From positions 4,644,802 through 4,708,801 of the forward strand of contig NW_004450267.1 in assembly GCF_000321225.1 (NCBI RefSeq): a stretch of 64,000 nt of DNA. The letters run 5' to 3'. The notes below the pieces were generated by a model. It saw nothing but the letters and a program-made list of their open reading frames with translations, was not told the DNA's origin and ran no database searches. Source of the stretch: Odobenus rosmarus divergens (lineage: Eukaryota; Chordata; Mammalia; Carnivora; Odobenidae). The number at the start of each line of letters is the position of its first letter. Positions within the stretch are counted from its first letter, which is position 1. Both the position numbers and the translations under genes were made by a program. Below are positions 1 through 11,200 of this stretch, one piece after another.

Positions 1-84
1 GATGTGGGACTCGATCCCGGGACTCCAGGATCATGACCTGAGCCGAAGGCAGTCGCTTAACCAACTGAGCCACCCAGGCGCCCC
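1..84 (-). repeat. SINEC (tRNA-Lys SINE), cut by window edge
   Basis: The sequence reads as the reverse of the SINE head, ending GAGCCACCCAGGCGCCCC. Only the 5' head is in the window. Confidence 0.9.
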
Positions 85-1320
85 TGTAATTTAAATTTTT
101 TAAATAAGTTATAGTGTGATAAGGACAAATTGGTGGAAAGGAATGAATTTGTTAAAAATAAATGTTAGACTAATTAGCTAGTTGTTTGGGGGAATAAAAT
201 TAGCTTAGAGCCTTACTTCACACTTTGTGTCAAAATAAATTTTCAGTTGGCTTAGAGTTAGGTGCAAAATATTCAAAGCAAAAATAGATGTTTTTTTAAA
301 TTGTCCATGTGGGACAGTTTTATATGGGTCACTGACATACTGCTACAGTATGGTAGACTGACCAGCGCAAACTCATTCACCCAGAACTTTCCCAGCTTTA
401 GCACTGAAAGCCCCATGTCTGGAAATGCCTTTAGTCTTGATTTTAAAACTGAAAATCCCAGACAGTCCAGGCCACTTGCTCACCCTAATGTGAGTGTAAG
501 TTACATATAGCCTTATGTTAGTCTATATGCATCAATAGCCTTAACATTTTAATGGTTACTAAACTTCTCCAGGGAAGTAGCCTGAGAGCAGTAGGAAAAA
601 CCTCAGGAGGAAAACATGAAAAAAGATACTCAAAACTAAAAGAAAAGCCTGTTAGTCAGGAACAAACTAAGTACCTCATTAGACAAAATTTAGCTGTTTT
701 CAGTCTTCATCTTGAATCAGGATCACTTCAAGGCCTTGTTAAAAAACAGATTCTTAGACCCCATCCCTGAAGTTTTCAATTCAGTATGACTTGGGTAGGA
801 TCTAAAATTCTATATTTCTAACAAGTTTTCATGAGATACTGATATTGCTGCTCTGGGGACCAAACTTTGTAAACTAGTATTCTAAAGACCATCCCTCTTA
901 TTGGTGTTCTTAATGATAACCCACATCACTGAGAAACGTATAAATAAGTTATTTGGGAAAGCATGGAAATAAATCATAGGTTTTATAAAATATTCTTTCT
1001 GATAAATTTAATTTTGTTGAAGAAAGAGGCTTTTGAAATCAAGATTCATTACATATATAGAACACTGTAGTTTTCAGTATGGTATAAATTAGGTATTACT
1101 GTTATTCCAGTTATGAGAAGTATGGTGTAGAATACAATTTATGTTTGCTAAAAATTTAGACTCATAGAATCTTAGAATCACAAGTGACCCAAAAGACTTC
1201 TCTCCTCTATAAAGAGAGAAAAGTAGCCAAAATTGTCAAAATGAAGTTGTTCAGAACTCTGGAATTTAACCAAAGGCTTGCAGCACTTCAGAAAGTTTAT
1301 TCAAAAAAAAAAAAAAAAGG

Positions 1321-1788
1321 CTAAATCTTCATAGGAGGGAGCTTTTGGAGTATTAACTTGCTTAAGTCCCATCCTCTGCTCTCCAGCATCACATTAGTCT
1401 TGAGAAATAGTCCACATTTACGGTGAAAATCAGTAACCTCACAGCCACTAGAGAGCAAGATGCGAGTAGAACTTTCAGAGCTTCTTTCCCAGAGAATTGT
1501 CATAATTTGACCTGTCTGGTGGTTCTTTAAGAACCCATTTGCAAAGCTCTCTGTTTTGACCTGAATCAGAGCTCCTCTAATGCAAAAGCCTTTTTCCCTG
1601 GCGTATTTGTCAAAACAATTATAGGCACATATGACTGACTGCCTGAGACATTGGATAATAGTTGAAGCAAACAGTATGTTAATCAAAAGCTTAAAAGGAT
1701 AAACTAGGGAATGAGTCTCCATTAAAGCCTTTGAAAAACTCTGACATATTCCTTGGACTCTAGGAAGACACATGTTTGTTCTGGACAC
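1321..1788 (-). other. Unassigned 155-codon open frame
   Basis: This frame is open for 155 codons but begins with GTG; the first ATG gives 150 codons. I recognise no family, signal or motif in the translation, and an A16 run lies just past its stop on the + strand, the wrong strand to be its own tail. It is probably chance, or a decayed repeat with somewhat higher GC than its surroundings. Confidence 0.2.
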
Positions 1789-3672
1789 TGCATATTCAGG
1801 AAAGACCTGAAAAGGTCCTAACCTCTCACCTCTGACTGATCAGGAGGCTCTGGGTGGATAGGAAGTGACAATTAAGGCAGAGTTATCAATTGCCTAGCTG
1901 TGTTTTGAAGGCATTACCCAACATGCACACAGAGCCCTTCAGCAAACAGTCCAGGCATTAAACAAAATCTCTTTCTAGTCATTAACTGACCAAGCTAACC
2001 AGGCAGAGACTTCATTGGCCAACACATCAAAAAATACAAATTTCATAGAAATTTCACCAAAACCAACTATCATAAGCCACAACAATAACAAGCCCTGGGC
2101 AGGAGGACATACTGATTTCTAGAGTTGCTACATTATATTATTTAAAGTGTCTAGTTTTCCACAAAAAAATCATGAGACATGCAGAAAAACAAGAAAATGC
2201 GGCCTATACACGGGGCGGGGAAAGCAGTCAATAGAAACTGTCCCTAAGGAAGCAGAACATTGGATTTACTAAACCAAGACATTAAATCAGTTATTTTGAA
2301 TATGCTCAAATAACTAAATAATGAAAGGAAAAATAAAGGAACAATATCTCAGCAGGTAGAGAATACCAGTAAAGAGATTTCTATTATAAAGAAGAACCAA
2401 ATAGAAACTCTGGAGTTGAAAAATACAGTAACTAAAAAGCAGAAGTGCTCTAGACAAACTCAACAACAGCTATGAGCTAGCAGAAGAAAAAAATCAGCAA
2501 ACTTGAAGATACATCTCTCGAGATTATCCAGATGAAGAACAGGGGAAAAAAAAGAAAAGAATGAAGAAAAATTAAGAGCCTCAAAACCTTGTGGGGATAT
2601 CATCAAATGTATAGCATATACATAATGAAGTCACAGAATGACAGGAGAGCTAGGAAGTGCCAGAAAGATTGAGTAAATAATGACTGAAAACTTTCAAAAT
2701 GTGTTGGAAAAACATTGTACACATCTGAGAAGCTTAGTGATGCACTCCAAGTAGAATAAATTTGAAGAGATCCATACCATGCACATACCATAATCCAACT
2801 GTCAAAAGACAAATACTGAATCTTGATAGTAGAGAGAAATGATTCATTACATACAGGGAATCTTCAATAATATTAACAGTGATTTCTCATCAAAAACCAT
2901 GGAAGCCAGAAGACAGTAGGATGACATACTCAAAGTTCTGAAAGAAAAAAAGTTATTAACTAAGGATTCTATATCCAGGAGCAAAACTATCCTTCGGAAA
3001 CGACAAATCAAGACATTCCCAAGTAAATAAAAGCTGAGGACGTTCATCTCTAGTAGATCTGTCCTGCAAGAAATACTGAAGGGAATCCTTCAGGCTAAAA
3101 TAAAAGGACTGTAGACCTAAATCCTAAATCCATGTGAAGAAATAGTGTTGTTAAAGGTAATTACATAGATAAATGTAATACAGTATAAGTGTATTTTTAG
3201 TTTGTAACTCCTTTTTTCTCCTGTCTGATTCAAAAGACAACTGAATAAAGCAATAATTTAAATCTGTGTTGATGGGCACACATTTTATAAAGATGTAATT
3301 TATGTGACAATAGTATCACAAGGCAGGTAGAGGGCACAGAGTTTTATATACCAATGAAATTAAGATGGTATAATCCAAAGTAGAACATTATGTTAATTAT
3401 AATCCAGAGGGAACCACTAAGATAAATAGCTGAAAATATATATAATAAACAAGGGAGTTAAAATGGTACACTAGAAATTATCTGTTTAACAAAAGAAGGT
3501 AGAAATGGAGGAATGAAGGAACAGAAAAGATATCAGACATGAAGAAAACAAGTAGCAAAATAGATGACACAGATCTTACCTTTTCAATAACTACATTAAA
3601 TGTAAATGAATTAAACACTCCAATTAAAAGATATTAACAGGGTAGATTTAAAAAAAAACAAAACAGGATCCA

Positions 3673-3875
3673 GGGTGCATCTGGGTGGCTCAGTCAGTTG
3701 ATCATCTGACTCTTGGTTTTTGGCTCAGGTCACAATCTCAGGATCGTGAGATCGAACCCTATGTCGGGCTCTGTGCTCACTGGGGAGTCTGTTTGAGTCT
3801 CCCTCTGCCTCTACCCCTACCCACCTTGCATGTGCATGCATGTGCTCTCCCTCTCTCTCAAATAAGTCTTTAAAA
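3673..3875 (+). repeat. SINEC, older subfamily
   Basis: The head CTGGGTGGCTCAGTCAG is followed by CACAATCTCAGGATCG, a CT-rich body and an A tail. A 13-bp duplication AAAACAGGATCCA flanks it (3660-3672, 3876-3888). Confidence 0.9.
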
Positions 3876-4695
3876 AAAACAGGATCCAACTATGTGCTGT
3901 CTATGACAGACACATTTTAGATTCAAAGACAGTGGTTTACTTTTCAACAAAGATTAAAACTAAAAGGTTGGAAAGGATATACTATGCAGGCAGTAATCAG
4001 GAAACACCTGGAGTCACTATAGTGATATCATACAAAGAAAACTAATATAAAAATTGTTACTAAAGACAAAGTACATTTTATAATGTATATGTTCTATGGA
4101 TTATATATGATATAGTATATATTGTATATATTATATCATTGTTGATGAATTTCTAGAAAGACATAAACTATTGAAACTGACTCAAAAAGAAATTGAAAAT
4201 CCGTATAGACCTATAACAATTAAAGAGACTGAATTGATAAAACATTTCACAAGGGTAAGAGCCCAGGACCAGATGGTTTCACTGGTACGGTCTACCAAAC
4301 ATTTAAAGAATTAACACCAAAAAAATTATTAAAAAAAAAAAAAGACTTCTCGAAACCAACACCATTACGTCTTTCCTTCTAAGATCATAAACAAGACAAG
4401 GGTGTCTACTCTTATCACCTGTATTCAACATCACACTTGGAGTTTTTAAACAGGGCAGTTAGGCAAGAAAAAGAAATAAAAGGCTTCCAGATTTAAGACA
4501 ATGAAGGAAAACTATATTTGCAGATGTCATGATCTCTTATATACAGACAATATTAGAAAATCCAGCAACAACAACAAAAAAGCTATTAGAGTTAATAAAC
4601 AAGTTCAGCAAGTTTGCAGGACAGAAAACCACTGTACAAGAAACAGCTGTATTTCTATATACCAACATTGAACTACCTGAAAGTGAAATTAAGAA

Positions 4696-4927
4696 GGGGT
4701 ACCTGGGTGGCTCAGTCGGTTGAGCATCCAACTCTTGAATTCCAGGGTCCCGGAATCAAGTGCCACTTAAGGCTCCTTGCTCAGCAGGGAGTCTGCTGGA
4801 GGATTCTCATTCTCTCCCTCTGCCCCTACCCCCCTTGCACTCTCTCACTCTCTCTCTCTCTCCCCCTCTGCCTTCCCCCCTCCTTCCCTCTCCCCCCCTT
4901 AAGATAAATAAGTCTTAAAAAAAAAAA
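4696..4927 (+). repeat. SINEC inserted in L1 ORF2
   Basis: GGGGTACCTGGGTGGCTCAG marks the head, with an extended CT-rich body and A tail. It splits L1 ORF2-type sequence. Confidence 0.88.
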
Positions 4928-5592
4928 GTTTCACTTATAAAACACCTAGGAATAAAGTTAAAATGCAGATAAAATGTGGAGTATCTATATGATAGACTAT
5001 TATTCAGCCGTAGTAAGTAATGGGACACTGATACCTGCTACAACAAAGGTGAACCATGAAAGCATGCTAAGTGAAAGAAGCTAGACAAAATGGCCACATG
5101 TCATAGTATCCCATTTATTTAAAATGTACAGAATAGATAAATCCATGGAGACAAAGTAGATTAGTAGTTGCCAGGAGCTAAGGGAGAAGGGGAATGGCTG
5201 CTAATGGGTAGTGGGTTTCTTTTTGAAGTGATGAAAATGTTTGGAATTAGATCATAGTGCTAATTACACATACCTTTGAAGGTACTAAGAACCACTGAAT
5301 TGTACACTTTAAAAATATGGGTTTTCTGTAAATTTTTTAAGTGATAGTGTAAAAAAAGTGACCTGAAGGCTGTTTACACAAATATGTCTCTCAGTGCAAG
5401 GATTTCTTTTAAAATATCCTTGATAATGTATCTTCTATTAAAATGTTTGGTGATATTTTAGAAAGTTTTTATAATTTGTAGTCTTATTAAATTATTCTTC
5501 TTTGAATCTATACAAGATGTCTTCAGATCTTTTCTGTAGCAAAAAAAAATTTGCTGCTCAGGAATAATTCATTAAAAATTATAATCTTTTCA

Positions 5593-6000
5593 GGATGCTT
5601 GGGTGGCTCAAGTTGGTTAAACATCAGACTCTTGATTTTGGCTCAGGTCATGATCTCAGGGTCGTGGGATCGAGCCCTGTGTTGGGCTCCGAACTCAGCA
5701 CAGAGTCTACTTGCCCCTCTCTCTCTCCCTCTGCTTACTCGCTTGCTCTCAGAGAAAGGAAGGAAGGAAGGAGATTTTTTTTTTTTTAAGATTTTCTTTA
5801 TTTATTTGACAGAGACACAGCAAGAGAGGGAACACAAGCAGGGGGAGTGGGAGAGGGAGAAGCAGGTCTCCTGCAGAGAAGGGAGCCCGATGCGGGACTT
5901 GATCTTAGGACCCTGGGATCATGACCTGAGCCGAAGGCAGACGTTTAATGACTGAGCCACCCAGGTGCCCTGAAGGAAGGAAGATCTTAAGGAAAAAAAG
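5593..6000 (+). repeat. SINEC, interrupted by a second SINE
   Basis: The head GGATGCTTGGGTGGCTCA and body run to about 5773, where a GGAA-rich tail is split by a minus-strand SINE. Tail remnants resume at 5971-6000. Confidence 0.85.
5775..5970 (-). repeat. SINEC nested in the tail of another SINE
   Basis: Poly-T then AAGATTTTCTTTATTTATTT leads to GAGCCACCCAGGTGCCC. Copies of GAAGGAAGG on both sides are the target duplication within the host SINE's GGAA tail. Confidence 0.9.
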
Positions 6001-6229
6001 AATTATAATTTTTCCTGCAATTATCTATGAAAATTTATCTTCTTTTATATTTCTTCACTAATTTGTTTTTCAGGGAATTAGAAATTCTACTTTATGCTCA
6101 AAGTAGAACTATACATTGTGTTCAGTTTTTTTTATAGCCTTCAGCTAGAACTAATCTCCAATAAAAGCACATTACATTGTGTTACATTTCTTTAGATTAA
6201 AGTTTTTTTGATCTTGATTTTCATTCAAG

Positions 6230-6831
6230 AACTACTAGCTAGGTATTTACCCAAAGAATACAAAAATACTAATTCAAGGGATACATGTACCCCAGTATTT
6301 ATAGCAGCATTATCTACAATAGCCAAATATGAAAACAACCCAAATGTCCATGGACTGATGAATGGATAAAGATGTGGTGTATTAAAAAAAAAAAAAGTTG
6401 TGAGGTATTTTATATATATTTACACACACACACACACACACACGCGCAATGGAATATTACTCAGCCATAAAAAAGAATGAACTCTTGCCATTTGCAGTGA
6501 CAGATGGAACTAGAGAATATTATGCTAAGCAAAGTAAGTCATTCAGAGAAAAACATATCATATGATTTCACTAATATGTGGAATTTAAGAAAGAAAACAT
6601 GAGCAGAGGGAAAAAGAGGCAAACCATAAAACACTCTTAACTATAGAGGAAAAAAACGGATGGTTACCAGAGGGGAGGTGGGTGGGGGTGATGGGGATTA
6701 AGGAGTGCACTTGTTGTGATGAGCACTGGGTATTGTATGGAAGTGTTGAATAATTAACTTGTATGCCTGAAACTAACATTACACTGTATGTTAACTAACT
6801 GGAATTTAAATAAAAACTTTTTTTTAAAAAA
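6230..6831 (+). mobile_element. Carnivore L1 3' end, 5'-truncated
   Basis: Landmarks include TATTTACCCAAAGAATACAA, GCAGCATTATCTACAATAGC, AATGGATAAAGATGTGGTGT, GGAATATTACTCAGCCATAA and the terminal TTAACTAACTGGAATTTAAA followed by A-rich sequence. An A run and a CA repeat expand its middle. Confidence 0.85.
6422..6447 (+). repeat. (CA)n microsatellite within L1
   Basis: About 12 CA/CG units lie between TATATATTTA and AATGGAATATTAC of the L1 3' region. Confidence 0.9.
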
Positions 6832-7677
6832 GTATTTGTTTTAATTTAGCTACATAATAACATCCTTTATAGATAATACCAAATGTCAGGTCTTTACATG
6901 GTTAAAATGTTCTTTCATATAAATTTTATAATCCCAAGAATTTCTGGGCTCATAGTCGTTTTTTCCAAAATTGGTATATGATCTTTAACAGGTTTGAGAT
7001 TTGATGTCGACAAAACACGCTTTCGTATAAAAATGGCTTGACTGTTCTTCCTTTCCAAAAATATTTGATCAAGGTTTCAAGCATTACTGTAGTCTATTCA
7101 CTGATGATTTTTAGGGGGAAAAAACAACTTAAGTATTTAAAGCTATTACCATTCAAATATAATGCTCCCATGAATGTCCATTTAAGTGTTGCTAATAGTG
7201 GAAAAGGTACAGTGTCTTAAGATAGTGTGCTTGCAGTATATACTAGGTATTGGCAGCCTTTCAGAAATAAGAATGAAGTTGCTTACTTTCGAGTGGAATT
7301 GATCACCTCAGTAATTATTTACCCAAGGAAGGGCCCTGTCTTCAAACCATGTCTCCTTGTTCGTTTGATAACATTTACTCTATTTAAACGTCCATCTTCG
7401 AAATTTGAGCTATTAATACTTTACTCCAGAAGAATGGAATCTTAGTTTGGGGAAGAGAATTGGAACTGAAATGAGTAATAGGAGTGAACGTATGGCAGAA
7501 GTTGAAAGGATGCTACATACAAAATGAATGTCCCTCCTGTTGTTTGAGTTACTAGTGAAATAAGCTGCACAATATGATGACATTTGTTGATATTTCAAGT
7601 TATCAAATTAAGGTATGTTTCCCAAGAGATTGGTAGGCAACTTCCCGGAAAACCTGGAAGAAAATGTTTTGATTTTG

Positions 7678-7870
7678 GGGTACCTGGGTGGCTCAGTTGT
7701 TGGGCAACTGCCTTAGGTTCAGTCATGATCCCAGGGTCCTGGGATCGAGCCCCGCATTGGGCTCCCTGCTCAGCAGAAGCCTGCTTCTCCCTCTCCCACT
7801 CCCCCTGCTTGTGTTCCCTCTCTCGCTGTCTCTCTCTCTGTCAAATAAATAAATAAAATCTTTTAAAAAA
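7678..7870 (+). repeat. SINEC
   Basis: GGTACCTGGGTGGCTCAG head, CCCCCTGCTTGTGTTCCCTC body and (AAAT)n AAAATC tail. Flanked by 15-bp duplications 7663-7677 and 7871-7885 with two mismatches. Confidence 0.93.
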
Positions 7871-8112
7871 GATGTTTTGGTTTTGCTCACTTGATGTTAA
7901 GCAAAGTATTCTTAGCGAATAAAATTGCTTTCATTAATAGTAATATTTTTACTCCATGATATACTTTAGTAAATTGGAACAAGAAGATATTTTAGTGATA
8001 AAGTTACTGCATGTAATTTTTTTTTCTGTGCCTACTCAAAAAACAAGCTATTGTGGTTTCTAATCAGTGTGAACAAATTTCTTTCAAATTTAAGATTCAG
8101 TTTGATTTACAG

Positions 8113-8215
8113 GTAAACAGTGTTGACCTCAGAACTGCCAGCCATGAGCAAGCAGCAGCCGCTTTGAAAAATGCTGGCCAAGCTGTCACGATTGTTGCGC
8201 AATATCGGCCTGAAG
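8113..8215 (+). CDS. DLG1: DLG1 exon: C-terminal part of PDZ3
   Basis: This 103-nt exon follows a TTTACAG acceptor and ends at AAG|GTAAT. It enters in phase 0 and leaves in phase 1, with the split codon G|AA completed in the next exon. The peptide starts [13 protein letters not shown] and ends [19 protein letters not shown] is the alpha-B helix that lines the PDZ ligand groove, and TIVAQYR is the last beta strand. The groove's GLGF-type loop lies in an upstream exon outside this window. From memory, other mammals have Ala where this reads Thr in LRTAS. Identification as DLG-family PDZ3 is secure; DLG1 rather than a paralogue rests on the downstream exons. Confidence 0.96.
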
Positions 8216-11200
8216 GTAATAAAATTCTTGCTGTCTGTGTTTGTTATTTGAGTTTTTAAGAATTCTTCCTCTTAATAATGTTTAACTTTCTGAGCTTAAC
8301 ATTTTTATGTTTTGATCTCTTTTATTAATCTAGTGTTTGTTTAGTCTGAACCTACTTCACAATCCAGGTCAAAGTGTGTTCAGTAGGATGTAGGCATTTG
8401 AGTATTTCACTGTTATTTGGATTAATTTTTAAGTGTTTATTTTTTAAAATCTGTCCTCTAACCAAACACATACCTTTACTAACTCAGTGATCCCAAAGGA
8501 TCATAAAAACCATATGCAATGATAGCATTGCCAGAGAAAATTTGGTCATCCCAATTTTTTCTGACTTTTGAATTAGATTATGTTTGTTAATATCAAGATT
8601 TAAGATACATTTATAATACCCTTTGTTGCTGTTTAAAGAGAAAAAAATACAAGTTTGGTATGTAATGTGTTTCTAGATAGTGAAGTATCATGGACATGAC
8701 CTAAGTTCCTAGGGGGGAAGAACGTGGTAATGGAAAACTTAAGGTCATGCTATATTTAAACATACGTAAAACTCTAGTGGTGTACATCAACATATCCACT
8801 TCTCCAGTAAAACTTCAGCGGCATATAAAAAGTGTAAACACCCAGAAGAATACATAGCATACCGGCTAGTGTTCATAAACAACAAGGTGAAGAAGGAAAG
8901 AATGATGTGACTAAAGGAGTAAGTGAAACAGTTTCTAATTGAGCAACTGATAAATTTATATTTTTTTCTTAGATTGGAATTTATTTTTGTAAGAAAACCT
9001 AATAATTTTTTTTAGCTAATCAAAGTAGCATGTAGGGCTTTCCTTGCTATTTCATAATACGTAGTTGTAAACCTCAGCATTTTAGGTCCATTAACTGAAA
9101 GGGGTAAATCCACTTACATAATGATAAATTCCAAATAAATTCACATTAACCAAACAAATAGAGACCAATATATGAAATCAGAATGCCAGTTTGTTAATTC
9201 AGTGAGAAACAAAACCTCCAATGGGGCCACGCATGCTTTCATCTTCTAGCCAGCACATTCTTGCCCTATAGGTATGCTGTATGGAAGCCAAGTTCTCAAT
9301 ATTTACTAAGATACTGTCTCCTTAGTATTATAGAAGGGTTCTCATTTATATAGATGCATAAGGAATATAGACTATTTAGGTATGATTAAAGGTAAGTCAA
9401 TATCTGATCTCCTCCAGAAAACATACAAAAGCAACAAGGATAATAAAATATACACGCACTTCTACCAACAGAACTCCACCTCACATTAAGCAAAACTAAG
9501 ATGACAGATTTAAGACCTGGACAACAAAACATAGGCAAAGGCTGGCTTACGCAGCTTGAGATCTGGCAGAAGCCGCACAGAAAGAGGGAAGAGTAAAAAC
9601 ATGGAATGTTGAGAATTCTCAGTGGTGGCAGAACTTAGAATATGACAGAAAATTACTCTTTCTAAAGGTGAGGAGCTTTTTGAGGTATAAAAACATCATC
9701 CTTTTAGTTTTGGCAAGACTAATGGGAATTGGAGTGAACATGCTAAAACAGAAGTCCTCCTTGATGTGGTTTGGTTTGGAGAAGTGGAGTAGTGGTATTT
9801 GGGTGAAAGAATCTGTCTGGATAGCATCAGATAATGTGACAGTCCTTTGGTTTCAAAGACCATGAAGATACTGTGCTTCCATCCCTCCTGCACCCCTTAA
9901 CTTTCTGGTTCAGCCAAATAGCTGGTCCCCCAAAATCCAACTCATTCAGTAATAACTAGTTAAAAAGTAACTATCCTGGCATTCATACAAAGATATTAAT
10001 AAGAAGTGGAAACAAACAGCAAAGCTTGGCAACAAATAAAAATTAGCCACACACACACAAAAGCATTGGCATAGATTAGATGAAAATTTGATCTTAATAT
10101 TTTCAACAGCTAATACATTCATTTCTTTGAAAGAAGACCACTAAATAGAAGTTTAAGAACTGTATGGAAAAAATGGCTTCACAACCAAGAGATTGATTTT
10201 GAGATAGCAGAACCCAGGAAAGAAAAAGAAAGCATTTTCTTAAATTGAACACAAAGACAAAGAGATACTGCAGAAAAATCAATAGAGGATACAAGAGGAA
10301 AAATAAAATGAAACAAGGAGAATTTTAAAAGATGAGAGAGAAAATATTAGCAATAGAAGACAGGCAAGAATATATATGCAATAAATACATCATTAGACTT
10401 TCTAAAAAAATTTTTTAAGAAGAGAATAAATGTTTGAAATTATACATTGAAGCAAACTTTACTGAATTAAAAAGAAGTGAATATTTCTATTAAAAGGACA
10501 CAACATGATAGGAAATTGACTCAGAATCATCAGAATTCAGACATATTCTAGTTAATGTTTGCCAGAGACCCAGGTAAAAATACTGAGTTATATTTAATAA
10601 GGAGTTAAAAATTTATTGATAGGAAGAACTGCTCTAATGCTTGGTAAGCATAGACCAGAACAAGGATAGTTAACTTTACCATTTTTTATATTTAGCAGCT
10701 TTTAAATAAGCCTAATTTACATCTGTATGCACTAGATATACTTGCCACTGATGGTTGGGAAGGGTAGGCTACCATTTTCCTAGGATAGTTATTGAATGGG
10801 CCCAAGAATCTTCCTTTCAGATTGTCTTTTTCTGTGCTTATACTGTTTTTCTTCTCTTTTGTTCTTTTTTTGAGATTTCTATACTTTTATAAGAACCTTT
10901 CTAATTGATACTTTTTCTTTAGTTGTATTCAAAATTTAAACTCTTCTCTTGATGGAGCCATTTTTTTATCAAGGAGAATTTGCATTCTACTTTGATTATT
11001 AAAGTAGCTACTGTTAGTGTTTCTGTTTCCAGTTTAGACCCTTATGTTGATTACTCTTATAGATGTATTCTTTTTCCCCAACATCTCCTGAGCACCAGAC
11101 TTATGTATCTTATTTGATGTCACCAGCTGTATTTCTCCATAGTGTTTGCAACTGAGCATTCCTGAAACAATTATTTTACCATTTCAGTATATAGTACCTC

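Larger units (their letters stand above)
2040..5350 (+). mobile_element. Old L1 (L1M/HAL1-like), sense, fragmented
   Basis: Segments recall L1 in 5' to 3' order: ORF1-type sequence at about 2220-3110 (AAACCATGGAAGCCAGAAG, GACATTCCCAAGTAAATAAA), ORF2-type sequence at 3890-4690 (CAGGACCAGATGGTTTCACTGG), and an L1M-type 3' end at 4970-5350 (CAGGAGCTAAGGGAGAAGGG, TTGTACACTTTAAAAATATG). Two SINEs interrupt it. Many stops and deletions show it is dead. Confidence 0.75.
1..8112 (+). other. 3' part of intron upstream of PDZ3 exon
   Basis: No DLG1 exon is visible here. Recognisable content is a cut SINE at the window edge, an old L1 (2040-5350), a carnivore L1 3' end (6230-6831) and five SINEs. I recognise nothing in about 85-2040 beyond an open frame of unknown meaning at 1321-1788 on the minus strand, and nothing in 6832-7660 or 7886-8112. 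Confidence 0.75.

Noticed and set aside
8053..8259. Open frame extending both sides of the PDZ3 exon
   Set aside because: The TTTACAG acceptor and GTAAT donor bound the exon, and the extensions do not match PDZ3.
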